A stretch of 64,000 bases of DNA, taken from assembly GCA_029570205.1 (NCBI GenBank), contig JAKQSI010000109.1, positions 1 through 64,000 on the forward strand, given 5' to 3'. Below, piece after piece: positions 46,974 to 57,500 of the stretch; within the stretch, counting starts at the first letter, position 1; the number at the start of each line of letters is the position of its first letter. The translations under genes were made by a program, and so were the position numbers. The notes below the pieces were generated by a model. That model had not been told where the DNA came from, did not search any database, and worked only from the letters and a program-made list of their open reading frames with translations. The stretch is from Candidatus Omnitrophota bacterium (lineage in GTDB: Bacteria; Hinthialibacterota; Hinthialibacteria; Hinthialibacterales; JAKPRU01).

Positions 46974-47941
46974 ATCAATCCTCCTATATGGATGCCGACA
47001 GCAGGCGGGTCAGCGCGCCGGATACCCAGCAGATCCGCCGCCTTTTGGTTCCTGAAGGGGAACCACACCTGGAACATTTACCCGAATATCTCCGTCGATA
47101 CCGGGCGCGATATGTGTTCGATCCGCGTGTCATGCTGTTCGAAGTCCGGTCACGAATCGAAGATGAAACCGCTGTCCTGGAAGGATTTGTCGCAAATCCG
47201 GGATTGAAAGAAGGGCTTGTGGCAGCGCTGGAGTCCCTGGGGATTTCAGTCCGAGTGGATCGCCTCTCTATCCCCCCCACAGACGGGAAACGATTCGGAA
47301 TCGTGGAGGCAGAACAGTCTTTTCAGAGGAAGACCGCCGACGCCGACAGCGAACATGTGAATGAACTGCTTCGCAACGAGTCGGTGATTCTGATGGGACC
47401 GAAAGAGAGTGATTCCATTCTGGTTCAGGCGATGGATGGATACCTGGGCTGGATTCCCCAAGGGGCTATCCGGCAAATGGAAAAGCAAGGCTGGAGAAGG
47501 CTGCGAGCCGATATCGGGCCAACGGATCGGGCACAAACCGCACAACTGCGCGAGGAAATTGTGGCCGCCGCGAGGGAACGGCTGGGAGCGCCATACCTCT
47601 GGGCCGGGCGGAGCGAAAGGGGCCTGGATTGTTCCGGCCTGGTCCGGAGGGTGTACGCGAAAGTCGGCATTCACCTGCCGCGCGATGCGGACCAGCAATC
47701 CCTGTGCGGTAAAATCAGCGGTGATACCGGCTGGCGCGAGGACCTTGAACCGGGGGATTTACTCTTCTTCGCCGGGAAAATGGGCAATATCACCCATGTC
47801 GCCCTATCCCTGGGCGGATTGGATTTCATCCACGCAAAAGGAAGCCAAACGGTCCAGGAAGGCTCTCTGAGTCTACAGTCCACAAACTACGAAGATCGAC
47901 TCAACCGGATGTTCTTTATAGCCAGGCGGGTGCTTGGTTGA
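46967..47941 (+). CDS. NlpC/P60 cysteine peptidase with SH3-like domains
   Basis: 324 residues. Two SH3-type segments precede the catalytic domain (about 20-110 and 125-170, the latter with VILMGPKESDSILVQAMDGY). The NlpC/P60 core has RGLDCSGLVRRVY (Cys nucleophile), NITHVALSLGG (His) and FIHAKGSQT (second His). It resembles gamma-D-glutamyl-diamino-acid endopeptidases of muropeptide recycling. No clear signal peptide, so a cytoplasmic recycling role is likelier than secretion. Its ATG lies within the queA 3' end, giving coupled translation. Confidence 0.92.
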   Translation: MVNQSSYMDADSRRVSAPDTQQIRRLLVPEGEPHLEHLPEYLRRYRARYVFDPRVMLFEVRSRIEDETAVLEGFVANPGLKEGLVAALESLGISVRVDRLSIPPTDGKRFGIVEAEQSFQRKTADADSEHVNELLRNESVILMGPKESDSILVQAMDGYLGWIPQGAIRQMEKQGWRRLRADIGPTDRAQTAQLREEIVAAARERLGAPYLWAGRSERGLDCSGLVRRVYAKVGIHLPRDADQQSLCGKISGDTGWREDLEPGDLLFFAGKMGNITHVALSLGGLDFIHAKGSQTVQEGSLSLQSTNYEDRLNRMFFIARRVLG

Positions 47942-47969
47942 GATTCCTTCTGTTCATTTGATTACCGAT

Positions 47970-49388
47970 CTATCGTTGCATCAATTCTCCGAACCGATGT
48001 CCGATAGCCAGCGCGGGGTCCAGCGGGACATCCACGCCGACCGTTCCCTTCGGGATACTGATAACCGGAGTTTTTCGAATGGTTTTGCCTTCGAATTGCG
48101 GCAACCAGCGTTTCTCGGCCTCCAGCATTTCGGCGGCCATTTCGCGCACTTCATTCAGGGTGCAGACCGCGCCGGTCAGCGGGTCCATCGCCATGGCCGC
48201 AACGACCAGCTCCGTATCTCCGTCCATCCCCGCGCGAACAGTTAATCCCTGTACCGTGATGTTGCTCAGGTTTATCGCGGCACACGGCGGCGGAAGATGC
48301 CCGATATAAGTCGGGTGCAATCCCGAACGGTCCCCATAAATGGGAACCTCTGCGCAGCAGTTGTCCGGGAAGTCGGCAATCAGCCCATTATTGCGGATAT
48401 TCCCGTTCAGACGAAACACCTTATTTGTTTCGAGCGCCTCAATAATATACGAGCAGTACTCCGCGCTTCGCGGGTCCAGTTTCGTCGATTCGGAGGCAAA
48501 TAAATCGATCCCTTTGAACTTGTCGGCTATCGTCCGGCACCACTTGTAATAGGCCCCCGATTCACCGCCGAAAGACGGCTGATCGCAGTACAGGTCACGC
48601 GCCTTCTTGTTCTTTCGAAACCAGGGCAGGTATTCCGACAGGTGACCCGTACTCTCGGTCATAAAGTAGCCGAACTGCCGCATGACCTCACACCGGACTT
48701 TTTCGTTAATGTAGTACTCCGGTTTCTCGATGTTCTCGCGCAGGATCGGATACAGGTCTCTGCCTTCGTGTTCGATCTTGAGGAACCAGGCTATATGGTT
48801 GATACCCGCGCACACATAGTCAATTTCCTCCTTTTTCACACCGACATAGCGTGAAATCAGGTCAAGCGTGGTTTGGACACCATGGCAAAGGCCGACAAAC
48901 CGTGTCGCCCCCGCCTCACCGAGGGTCCAGCAACAGACGGCCATGGGGTTGACATAATTCAGGATCAGCGCGTTCGGGCACAGCTCCTTCATGTCCTCTA
49001 CAATGTCCACCAGAACCGGAATGGAACGAAGCGATCGGAAGATGCCGCCCGGATTCATCGAATCGCCGATGCACTGGTCCACGCCGTATTTCAGCGGCAC
49101 TTCATAGTCGATCTGAAACGCATCCACCCCGCCGATCTGAAACATCAGGATAACGTAATCCGCATCACGGAGCGCTTCTCGGCGATCCGTTGTGGCTAGA
49201 ATGGTTGACGGCAGACCGTTCTCCGAAACGATCCGTTGGGCGTATGCTTCCAGGCGTTTGAGTTTCTCCGCCGTGGGACTCATCAGCACAAATGTGCTGT
49301 CTGCCGTGGCTTCCGTAGACATGATATCCATCATCAATGTCTTGCAAAACACAATACTTCCGGCGCCGATCATAGCGATTCTGGGCAT
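47970..49388 (-). CDS. Glycoside hydrolase family 4 (alpha-galactosidase/glucosidase type)
   Basis: 472-residue cytoplasmic enzyme that uses NAD and a divalent metal to cleave alpha-glycosides by oxidation-elimination. NAD site: MIGAGSIVFCKTLMMDI. Metal and substrate residues: ILNYVNPMAVCCW, VGLCHGVQ (Cys/His), GINHIAWFL (His). AGGAAA lies six bases before the ATG. It begins 30 bases after the GH2 gene stop, so the pair degrades an imported oligosaccharide in steps. The CHG variant, where many relatives have CHS, may mark an uncharacterised specificity. Confidence 0.93.
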   Translation of the reverse strand: MPRIAMIGAGSIVFCKTLMMDIMSTEATADSTFVLMSPTAEKLKRLEAYAQRIVSENGLPSTILATTDRREALRDADYVILMFQIGGVDAFQIDYEVPLKYGVDQCIGDSMNPGGIFRSLRSIPVLVDIVEDMKELCPNALILNYVNPMAVCCWTLGEAGATRFVGLCHGVQTTLDLISRYVGVKKEEIDYVCAGINHIAWFLKIEHEGRDLYPILRENIEKPEYYINEKVRCEVMRQFGYFMTESTGHLSEYLPWFRKNKKARDLYCDQPSFGGESGAYYKWCRTIADKFKGIDLFASESTKLDPRSAEYCSYIIEALETNKVFRLNGNIRNNGLIADFPDNCCAEVPIYGDRSGLHPTYIGHLPPPCAAINLSNITVQGLTVRAGMDGDTELVVAAMAMDPLTGAVCTLNEVREMAAEMLEAEKRWLPQFEGKTIRKTPVISIPKGTVGVDVPLDPALAIGHRFGELMQR

Positions 49389-49418
49389 GGCGATTTCCTC
49401 CGTCTCTTGAAGACCGGT

Positions 49419-52187
49419 TTATTTAAGATCATTCCGGGTCTTGATGATCAGGGTCGGATCCACAGGATACCGCCCCTCTCGTTCTCCGTAAATCGAAAGG
49501 CCGCCTTTATGCGCGGCGTTTTCATTTACCTGGAAGGCAATACGTAACTCCGTCTCGCCCTGTTTGTTTTCAAAGAGTTCCGAAACCTGTTCCGTCGGTA
49601 GTTGAATCCGCTGCAGGTAGCCATAAGAGCTCGGATGTTTCCCGGAAAGGTTGGACAGCAATCCCCGCACATCCGCCGGATCGTCGAGGATCAGAACGGT
49701 CTCCACGATCATCCCGTTGACCAGGACGGTGACATCGGTTGGGAATTTCTTGTCCGGCTCGCTTTGCGGATAGTCGGTTTCCTTGTGTTTTTGTGGCCAG
49801 TCAATTTTAGCCGCACCGGCACACGCGCCGAGTTCGACCAGAAGTTCCATTTCCGCAGGTTGTGCGGCTACCACTTCCGCAGGGACAATCACCTGGTATT
49901 CGACGCGGCCGGCGCCCTCGCCGAATACCTTCTCACCGCTCTCAAACCTCTGCAATTTCCTATTCCAAATCTCCGAGGCGACATCGCCCGGTTTCCAGCG
50001 CAAAATGCACTGTCTCCCGTTTTTTTCGACACGCGGCGCAGGATCTGTTAGCGTATGAAATGTAGCGAAGTTTCGGGCCACTACTTTTCCATCCTTGTCT
50101 TCCGCCGCCACGCACAGCACGTACAGCATGGGGTCTTCCGGCAACACTCCGATCTCCAGGTTGACCAGCGGGGTTACCGCGAAGTGCGGCGCGGAGGTTC
50201 GTGTCCGCACACCGGCGGACCGCCAGACCTCCCCCAGCGTATTTACTCCCGATAGCCGCCAGCTAATCAATAGAGTTTCATCACCCTTGCCGGAAAATCG
50301 GCTGATCCAGGTGGTTACATTCAACGCCTCACCCGGCTTTCGGGGTTCCAACGGCACAAGATCAACACCAAGAAAGTCCTCGTTGTGGATGTCGCAGTAG
50401 CTGAATGGCGGCTGGCCTTCCGGCACGGGAATCAGTTCCTCATAGCCGTATTCTTTCGGACTGCGGTCGTAATCCATCATCCCGTTGTGTTCCCATTCAA
50501 TATCCTGCAATTCCGTATAAATGTAGCCGCAGATCTTCTCGTGCCGACGAAGCTCCGTGGTGAGATAATGCAGGCACCAGGAAATATCCCGGTCGCCGCT
50601 TCCCGCGCTGACTCCGCCGTACTCGCTGTTCATCAGCGGCTCCGTTCCCTGCTTGTTACCGCCGATGTAGTTAAACTCCGATCCCGGAAAAGTTTGCGCG
50701 ACCACATCCTCGATATGTTTCTTTGCCTTCTGAAAATCATAGATGTAGAAATGCCAGGAGTTGATATCCGTAATAACATGGTCATACCGGCACGCAGAAT
50801 TATCCTCTACCAGCCTTGTCGGGTCCGTTTGTTTCGTGGAATGATAAAGCGACTTAACCCAATCCTGGCTCTCCCGGGTGTCGTGCTTTTCCAGGCCCCA
50901 GGTTTCATTAAACAGGACCCAGGAGAAAATACACGGATGATTCTTATCTCGCGCAACGGCAGAATCCAGCATCTTTGTGTATAGTTCTTTCGCCCGGTCG
51001 TCATATCGATTGAAATTCGGCATGTCCTGCTGGATCAACAGTCCCAGCCGATCGGCCCAGTAATAGAATCGCGGTTCCTCCAGTTTGATATGAATGCGGA
51101 GGAAATTGAATCCGAATTCCAGCGCCTTTTCCACATCCAAACGGGTCGCGGCATCGTTTGGGAATGTGTAGATACCCTCCGGGTTAAACGACTGGTCGAG
51201 CGCGCCGATCAGGTAAATGGGCCGTCCGTTCAGGAAAATGTACTCATACTCTTTCTCGGGCAGCGCCTGGCGCGTAACGGAACGGATACCGAAATAGGTA
51301 TGTACCGTATCCAGTACCTGCTCATCGCTTTTGAGTGTCAGGCGGCAGAAATAGAGGTTCGGAGATTCCGGCGACCACAGTCGCGGGGCGCGGACATCCA
51401 TGTCAAACGTTAGCTTGTTTGTTTCGATCGTATATCTCTGGGGTTCACCGAACGTCGAGCCGGACGTCAGTCCTTCCGGGTCCGTTTCGGGGGCAAGTTC
51501 AAGGTAGAGCGGGGCTTTAATTTTGCCGCCAATGATAACGGACCAGGAGACTGTTCCTTTCAGGGCATCCGTCCGGATTGTCGCGTTCTCCAGGTATGCC
51601 GGGCCGCGCGCCTCCAGATAAACCGTCTGCCAGATTCCGCCGGTCGGCGTATACCAGCCGGTTTGTTTCCCGGACGGCTGGCTCGGATCAAGCAGATCCA
51701 CTACGCGGATCACGAGGCTGTTCTCCCGGTCCATCCGGCAGAGAGGGGTTATATCGAAACCGAACGGGTCATATCCGCCCTCATGTTTCCCCGCCTCCAT
51801 GCCGTTCACCCAGACCGTTGCCTCAAAATCTGCCGCGCCCACGGTCAGCCAGATTCGCTTGTCCCGCCAGTCTGCAGGGACCTCCAAGCGGCGGAAATAC
51901 CACCCGGTTCCCCGGCGATCCGGTTCGCCGATGCCGGACAGGCGGCTTTCCCACGGGAACGGCACAATGATCTCGCGGGTCGCAACCTTCGTTTCGGGCC
52001 ACTTCTGCCAGCCCTGTGACTCGCCCGACCGGCCTTCCTCAAACGCAAACTCCCAAGGGCCGTTCAGGCATTGCCATACATCGCGCCGCCAATCCGGGCG
52101 CGGATGTTCGGATTTCGGAATCTCCGCCGATATGTTCATCGTCAACGCTCCGCAAAGCAGGAATAAGAAACCAATTCGAAACCTCAT
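49419..52187 (-). CDS. Secreted glycoside hydrolase family 2 (beta-galactosidase/glucuronidase-like)
   Basis: 922 residues from the ATG at 52185-52187, chosen because GGAGGAG lies just upstream and because it opens a signal peptide (MRFRIGFLFLLCGALTMNISA). The 48-residue longer reading is translated repeat. GH2 architecture: jellyroll (WQCLNGPWEFAF, GWYFRRLEVPADW, VWVNGMEAGKHEGGYDPF), Ig-like domain, then TIM barrel with FLRIHIKLEEP, SWVLFNETWG (acid/base Glu) and MNSEYGG (nucleophile Glu). A long C-terminal extension follows. It is first in an operon with the GH4 enzyme. Sugar specificity is unresolved. Confidence 0.93.
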   Translation of the reverse strand: MRFRIGFLFLLCGALTMNISAEIPKSEHPRPDWRRDVWQCLNGPWEFAFEEGRSGESQGWQKWPETKVATREIIVPFPWESRLSGIGEPDRRGTGWYFRRLEVPADWRDKRIWLTVGAADFEATVWVNGMEAGKHEGGYDPFGFDITPLCRMDRENSLVIRVVDLLDPSQPSGKQTGWYTPTGGIWQTVYLEARGPAYLENATIRTDALKGTVSWSVIIGGKIKAPLYLELAPETDPEGLTSGSTFGEPQRYTIETNKLTFDMDVRAPRLWSPESPNLYFCRLTLKSDEQVLDTVHTYFGIRSVTRQALPEKEYEYIFLNGRPIYLIGALDQSFNPEGIYTFPNDAATRLDVEKALEFGFNFLRIHIKLEEPRFYYWADRLGLLIQQDMPNFNRYDDRAKELYTKMLDSAVARDKNHPCIFSWVLFNETWGLEKHDTRESQDWVKSLYHSTKQTDPTRLVEDNSACRYDHVITDINSWHFYIYDFQKAKKHIEDVVAQTFPGSEFNYIGGNKQGTEPLMNSEYGGVSAGSGDRDISWCLHYLTTELRRHEKICGYIYTELQDIEWEHNGMMDYDRSPKEYGYEELIPVPEGQPPFSYCDIHNEDFLGVDLVPLEPRKPGEALNVTTWISRFSGKGDETLLISWRLSGVNTLGEVWRSAGVRTRTSAPHFAVTPLVNLEIGVLPEDPMLYVLCVAAEDKDGKVVARNFATFHTLTDPAPRVEKNGRQCILRWKPGDVASEIWNRKLQRFESGEKVFGEGAGRVEYQVIVPAEVVAAQPAEMELLVELGACAGAAKIDWPQKHKETDYPQSEPDKKFPTDVTVLVNGMIVETVLILDDPADVRGLLSNLSGKHPSSYGYLQRIQLPTEQVSELFENKQGETELRIAFQVNENAAHKGGLSIYGEREGRYPVDPTLIIKTRNDLK

Positions 52188-52545
52188 ATCTCTCCTCCAA
52201 GGGCGCGGGGTGATTCTCTTCTGCCTCAAGCGTAACACTCTGCGCCGAAGAGGTGAATCCCGTGGCGGGGGTCGTGCTCGATTGTTGGATTCCAGCTCCC
52301 ACCGGAATGACGGACCTTTTACCCCCCTCAATCCCCCCGTAAACGGGGGGAGAATTCTCCCTCCCTGTTTACGGGGAGGGCCGGGGTAGGGTACTTACGG
52401 GGAGGGCGGGGGTGGGGCACTGGGGGGGGTATAGAGAAAGGATCGGGGTGAGGAGACAAATCAAACCGGCCACCCCCATTCGTCTTCCTCGATGAAATAT
52501 GGTAGCCTTTCCACAACAGGTCGCTTCAGCGAATAGAGGAATGCC
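52188..52545. other. Repeat-filled intergenic region between GH2 and rmlB-like genes
   Basis: 358 bases without a gene. A degenerate ATTCC...GGAAT hairpin lies at about 52282-52306, a GC-rich inverted sequence CCCCCCGTAAACGGGGGG at about 52335-52352, and two imperfect copies of a TTACGGGGAGGGC(C/G)GGGG unit at about 52370-52420. The Shine-Dalgarno AGAGGA precedes the next ATG. Confidence 0.6.
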
Positions 52546-53589
52546 ATGAGACTTTTCGTCACCGGCGGGGCCGGATTTATCGGGTCACACTTCATCCGCT
52601 TCATGCTTCGGGAGGACCCGAACACGCAGATCGTCAATTTCGACAAACTTACGTACGCGGGGAATCTCGATAACCTGAAAGAATGCGAGGACAATCCCCG
52701 ATACGCCTTCGTTCGGGGAGATATCGCAAATGCCGGGCAGGTGCGCAAGGCGCTGTCAAGCGGCGGTTTTGATGCCATCGTCAATTTCGCCGCCGAAACC
52801 CACGTGGATCGCTCCATCGGCTCGCCATCGGATTTTCTGAACACGGACATTTTCGGCACCTTCTGCCTCCTGGAGGCGGTCCGCGAATTCGGCATCCCGC
52901 GCTATATCCAAATCAGCACGGACGAGGTGTACGGCACAGTGCCGGTCGGCTCCTGCACAGAGACCGCCCCGCTCAATCCGTCCAATCCATATTCGGCAAG
53001 CAAAGCGGGCGGTGACCTGCTCGCGCTCTCCTATTTCAAAACGTACCGGACCCCGGTCCTGATCACGCGCGCCTCCAACAATTACGGGCCGAATCAGTAC
53101 CCCGAAAAGTTCATCCCTCTCGCGACTACGAACGCTCTGGACAATCGCCCAATCCCGCTTTACGGCGACGGAATGCAGATTCGCGACTGGCTGTTTGTAG
53201 AGGATCATTGCCGGGCCATTCACGCCGTTCTGATGAAAGGCAAGGAAGGCGAGATATACAATATCGGCGGCGACCAGGAACGCCCCAACCGCGAAATCGC
53301 CGAGATGATTCTCGCCCTGCTCGATAAACCGAAAGAGCTGATTCGCCGTGTCGCCGACCGGCCCGGCCATGATACCCGTTACAGTCTGGATTGTTCCAAA
53401 CTCAAGAAACTCGGCTGGCAGCCGACCATTCCGGTAGAGAAAGGAATGCGCCGGACAGTCGAGTGGTATCGCGACAACCGCCGGTGGTGGGAGAAAATCA
53501 AATCGGGTGAATTTAAACGATACTACCGGGAACACTACGGACGTCGCCTGGAAGAATCGACTACACCGGACAAGGAGGATGCGCAATGA
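52546..53589 (+). CDS. rmlB: dTDP-glucose 4,6-dehydratase
   Basis: 347-residue short-chain dehydrogenase that converts dTDP-glucose to dTDP-4-keto-6-deoxyglucose. NAD motif TGGAGFIGSHFIRF, then NFAAETHVDRSI, ISTDEVYGTV and NPYSASKAGGD (catalytic Tyr/Lys), TRASNNYGPNQYPEKFIPL and GDGMQIRDWLFVEDHC, all characteristic of RmlB. It overlaps the nucleotidyltransferase gene as ATGA. rmlC and rmlD are absent, so the product may feed other deoxy- or amino-sugars, possibly with the DegT enzyme at 20.7 kb. Confidence 0.95.
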   Translation: MRLFVTGGAGFIGSHFIRFMLREDPNTQIVNFDKLTYAGNLDNLKECEDNPRYAFVRGDIANAGQVRKALSSGGFDAIVNFAAETHVDRSIGSPSDFLNTDIFGTFCLLEAVREFGIPRYIQISTDEVYGTVPVGSCTETAPLNPSNPYSASKAGGDLLALSYFKTYRTPVLITRASNNYGPNQYPEKFIPLATTNALDNRPIPLYGDGMQIRDWLFVEDHCRAIHAVLMKGKEGEIYNIGGDQERPNREIAEMILALLDKPKELIRRVADRPGHDTRYSLDCSKLKKLGWQPTIPVEKGMRRTVEWYRDNRRWWEKIKSGEFKRYYREHYGRRLEESTTPDKEDAQ

Positions 53590-54317
53590 AAGGTGTCATT
53601 ACCGCAGGCGGACTGGGAACCCGACTGTATCCCATGACCAAGGTCACAAACAAACATCTTCTGCCGATCTACGACCTTCCGATGATTTATTACCCGATCC
53701 AGGCGCTTATTAACGCCGGAATTGACGATATTATGATCATTACCGGCGGCAATAATGCGGGCGACTTTATCCGTCTGCTCGGAAACGGTAAAGAATTCGG
53801 ACTCAAACGGCTGTCGTATGTGTACCAGGAAGGGGAAGGTGGCATCGCTGCCGCTGTTTCATTAACTCGGGATTTTGTCGGGGACGACCGCGTAGCCGTC
53901 GTGCTCGGCGACAACATTATTGAGAACAACTTTGCGAACGCCGTTCACGATTTCCAGAAACAGGAACGGGGCGCCAAAATCCTGCTGAAAGAAGTCGCCC
54001 ATCCCGAACACTACGGGGTCCCGACCATTCAGGATAAACGCATCATCAAGATAACGGAAAAACCGACACATCCCGATACGAACTACGCCGTAATCGGTAT
54101 CTACCTGTACGATAACCGTGTATTCGACATGATTGAACGATTAAAACCCTCCAGCCGGGGCGAACTGGAGATCACCGATGTCAATAACGCCTATATCGAG
54201 GAAGGCACACTGACCTACGAAATCCTCGACGGCTGGTGGGCCGATTGCGGCGAAGATCGGACCTCTTTATTTGAGGCCAGCTGCCTGGTGGCAAAAACCG
54301 GGGCGAACAAATTGTAA
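53586..54317 (+). CDS. rmlA: Glucose-1-phosphate thymidylyltransferase (short form)
   Basis: 243-residue sugar nucleotidyltransferase. GVITAGGLGTRLYPMTKVTN with KHLLPIYDLPMIYYPIQALI is the RmlA nucleotide and substrate signature; VLGDNIIENN and ITEKPTHPDTNYAVIGIYLY follow. Classical RmlA is about 290 residues; this one lacks the C-terminal regulatory helix, as in many short forms, so dTTP use is likely but not certain. It is coupled to the dehydratase gene and ends in a region of hairpin repeats. Confidence 0.9.
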   Translation: MKGVITAGGLGTRLYPMTKVTNKHLLPIYDLPMIYYPIQALINAGIDDIMIITGGNNAGDFIRLLGNGKEFGLKRLSYVYQEGEGGIAAAVSLTRDFVGDDRVAVVLGDNIIENNFANAVHDFQKQERGAKILLKEVAHPEHYGVPTIQDKRIIKITEKPTHPDTNYAVIGIYLYDNRVFDMIERLKPSSRGELEITDVNNAYIEEGTLTYEILDGWWADCGEDRTSLFEASCLVAKTGANKL

Positions 54318-54331
54318 GGGCGGTGTCTTGG

Positions 54332-54535
54332 TGGGACAGGCCTCCGTGCCTGTCATTGTTTCTTGATGATGGCCAGGGGCGATGACGGCCAGGCAGGGAC
54401 GCTTGGCCTACTGGAATTGATGGGACAGGCCTGCGTGCCTGTCATTGTCTCTTGATAATGGCCAGAGGCGATGACGGCCAGGCAGGGACGCCTGGCCTAC
54501 TGGAATTGGTGGGACAGGCCTCTGCTGTCTGAGAA
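54332..54535. repeat. 89-bp direct repeats (two full, one partial) built from GACAGGC hairpins
   Basis: Units start at 54332, 54421 and 54510 with an exact 89-base period. Each begins TGGGACAGGCCTC-GTGCCTGTC-type hairpin (54335-54354, 54424-54443), continues through a GGCCAG-GGCGATGACGGCCAGG segment, and ends CTACTGGAATTG. The third is truncated after about 25 bases. It fills most of the gap between rmlA and the GH38 gene. Confidence 0.88.
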
Positions 54536-54552
54536 CGACCGCGGGACACCAT

Positions 54553-57500
54553 TCACCACGCCACGCGCACAGTCTTGACCTCAAACGGGCTGAAGGGGAG
54601 CACTACCGTATTGCCATCAACTAACGAAACCCGCTTTTCATTTCGTTCGATTAAATTACACTCCCAGACCTTCTTCGGCTTCTCGGAAAATGTAATCTTT
54701 ACCGGTCCCCGATAGCCCAGCGACTCGTAGAATCGGAGAATGACATCATCGCCGACCTCTGCTTTCTTTACCGTATCCAATACCACATTCGACGGATGAA
54801 TTTGTATCCAGGAATATCGTGCGGAGATTTCCCCCGTGTGGCGACTTGTCCGAACGGCGCGGAGCGGGTTGTTCAGTTCGGCGGCACGGCGCACCGTTTC
54901 GCCCATACGCCAGTCTCCCGCATGAGGATACAGGCTGTAAGTAAATCGGTGCGTTCCCTCATCCGCTTGCGGGTCCGGGATGATCGGGCTTCTCAGCAGC
55001 GTGAGGCGCAATACATTATCCCGACAGTCATAGCCATACTTACAGTCGTTCAGCAGACTCACACCATAGTTGCCCTCCGACAAATCTGCCCAACGCTGCG
55101 CGGGAACCTCAAACTGCGCCCTTTCCCAGCTATGGTTACGACTGGTGGGACGTTCAATCGCGCCGAATTGAATCTCGTATGTAGCCCTCGGCGACAGGAT
55201 GTGAAGCGGGAATGCGACTTTGAGAAGTACTCGCTTCTCCCACCACTCGATCTGCGTCTCAAAATCAATCCGTGGAATATGGCTGTAAACGATTATGTCC
55301 TGTACCAATGTGGATTGTCGGGTTCTTCGTCGGATACGAACACGCGCACGAACCGGCCCGGATTCTAATACCTCTATAGAATCCGCCGGATCGAACGACC
55401 ACATCTGTTCTTCAAAGTTGTGATCGAAATCCCAGGCATCGTGTTTCCACGGACGATCATCAAACAGCTGAAAAACATTGCCATGTTTCCCCTGCTCCAA
55501 TACATCCCGATCCTGCCGCTTGTCGTATATCTGTGTCAGATCGCCGTCCGGGGACAGATCTATAACAAAGTAATCGTGTTCGAGTCGGGTGTTCGAAACC
55601 TCTATTGGATTGCATAGCGCACGGCCTGTGACCGTAGCAAGATCTTCACAATTTGCTTCTCTCCCTCCGGGCAAGCGCTCCGAATTGCGCCGGGCCTTCG
55701 CATTAGCCTTACCACCGTTCCCCTGAAGGAGCGAATAGACCTCATGGCCCATGGATGGGACATCGTTCGCAAGGAACAGTAACGCGGGTAAACCATCTTC
55801 GTTCGATACAATCTGTACCGGCTGGGGTTGCCCACGACTATCCAGAACGGATGATTCCTTCCCCTCAGCATCCAGATCTACCGAGACCAGCCCGGTATGC
55901 GACCAGCTCAACGTATTCAACACAACAATCGGATTTCCCGATCCACGTGTGTCTATTTTGCGGACAAGTTCCTTCTGTGCTGTTTCGCTGATCTGTTCAA
56001 TGTTCGCCAGGGCCGTTCCCAATTGCGCTTCGGTATCCTCATAGACATTCCGGACCGATGAGCCGGGCAGGATGTCGTGGAATTGATTGAGCAAGACATC
56101 GAGCCAACGCGATTGCAGTTGTTCCGATTCATATCCGCCGCCCATCATCATGTTCCGGGTAGAAAATATTTCCGCATGGCGCAGGGCGATCTCGCACAGC
56201 CTGTTCAAGCGTTTTGTGCGGGACTGGGTGGTCTGACAGGCCCGATGAAGTTCCAGGTACAATTCGCCTTTCCAGACCGGGAGTTTATCCAGCGGGACTT
56301 CTTTCTCCACCGTTTCGAAATACTCCTGTACCTTTCCAAATCGGCATTTAGGCATTCCCGCTATATTTGTAAGGCGGGCCGCGATTTCAATCATTTCCCG
56401 GGTAGGCCCGCCGCCACCGTCCCCCCATCCGAACGAAGCGATCTGTTCCGGCGCGAGATCCTTGCTCCTGAAGTTTCCCCAGTGTTCCAGGAGCGTTTTC
56501 GGCTCAAGCTCGATATTGTAGGTTCCTTCGATCATTATGGAGAGAACACGTGTGCCGTCGATTCCTTCCCACCAAAAAAGGGTGTACGGAAATCTATTGT
56601 AGACATTCCAACTCAGTTTTGTCGTCGCGAAATAATCCACGCCGGCTTTTTTCAGGATCTGGGGCATCGCCCAATTATAGCCGAACGCATCCGGCAGCCA
56701 TTCCACACGCGAGCGGACACCGAATTCCTTCTCAAAGAACCCGTTACCATACAGCAACTGCCGAATAATGGACTCGCCCGAAGTGCAATGATTGTCCTGC
56801 TCGATCCACGAGGCTCCCAGGCATTCCCATCGGCCGGACTTTACCCATTTGTGAATGCGGTTGTAGAGATCAGGATAATACTCTTTCAAATAAGCGTATT
56901 GTTGAGGCTGACTGTAGGAGAAAAGGAAGTCGGGATATTCCTCCAGGTATTTGAGCATGGAGGACACGGTTCGGGCGCACTTGCGTTTCGTTTCACGAAT
57001 GGGCCAGAGCCAGGCTGTGTCGATATGCGTATGCCCCACCAGGAGCATCCGGCCATCGCGGACATCTGCCGGAAATTTCTGTAGACCTTCGGCTAATGCT
57101 TCTCGCGCTTTGCGGATCGAATCGCGGTAGTGTTTCCCGCCGCCATCCTGCAGATCCACCATTTTCACGCACGGCGCCAGCATCCGAAGAAACTTCTGTT
57201 GGAGATTTGATTCTTCCGGGTACAAGCGAAGCACATCCCAGGCCACGGAGGCATCCCGGTAAAATCCGGCGATCTCAAGATCCTTAATCGCGAGGCGGGC
57301 ATATTCGAACGTGGTCTCGGTGACTCGTCCGGGGTCGACGTATGGCGTGTTTACCGCCTCGATCAGAATATCCAGTTTTTCGCCGCCTCTAGCCTTGTTC
57401 GAAAGGAGGATTTCATCACGGGTCACACTCAGACCCTGGAATGGTTTGCCGTTCAGATAGCAGAGGCTTTCGCCGCCCGGGCGAAGAAGCAGCACAACGG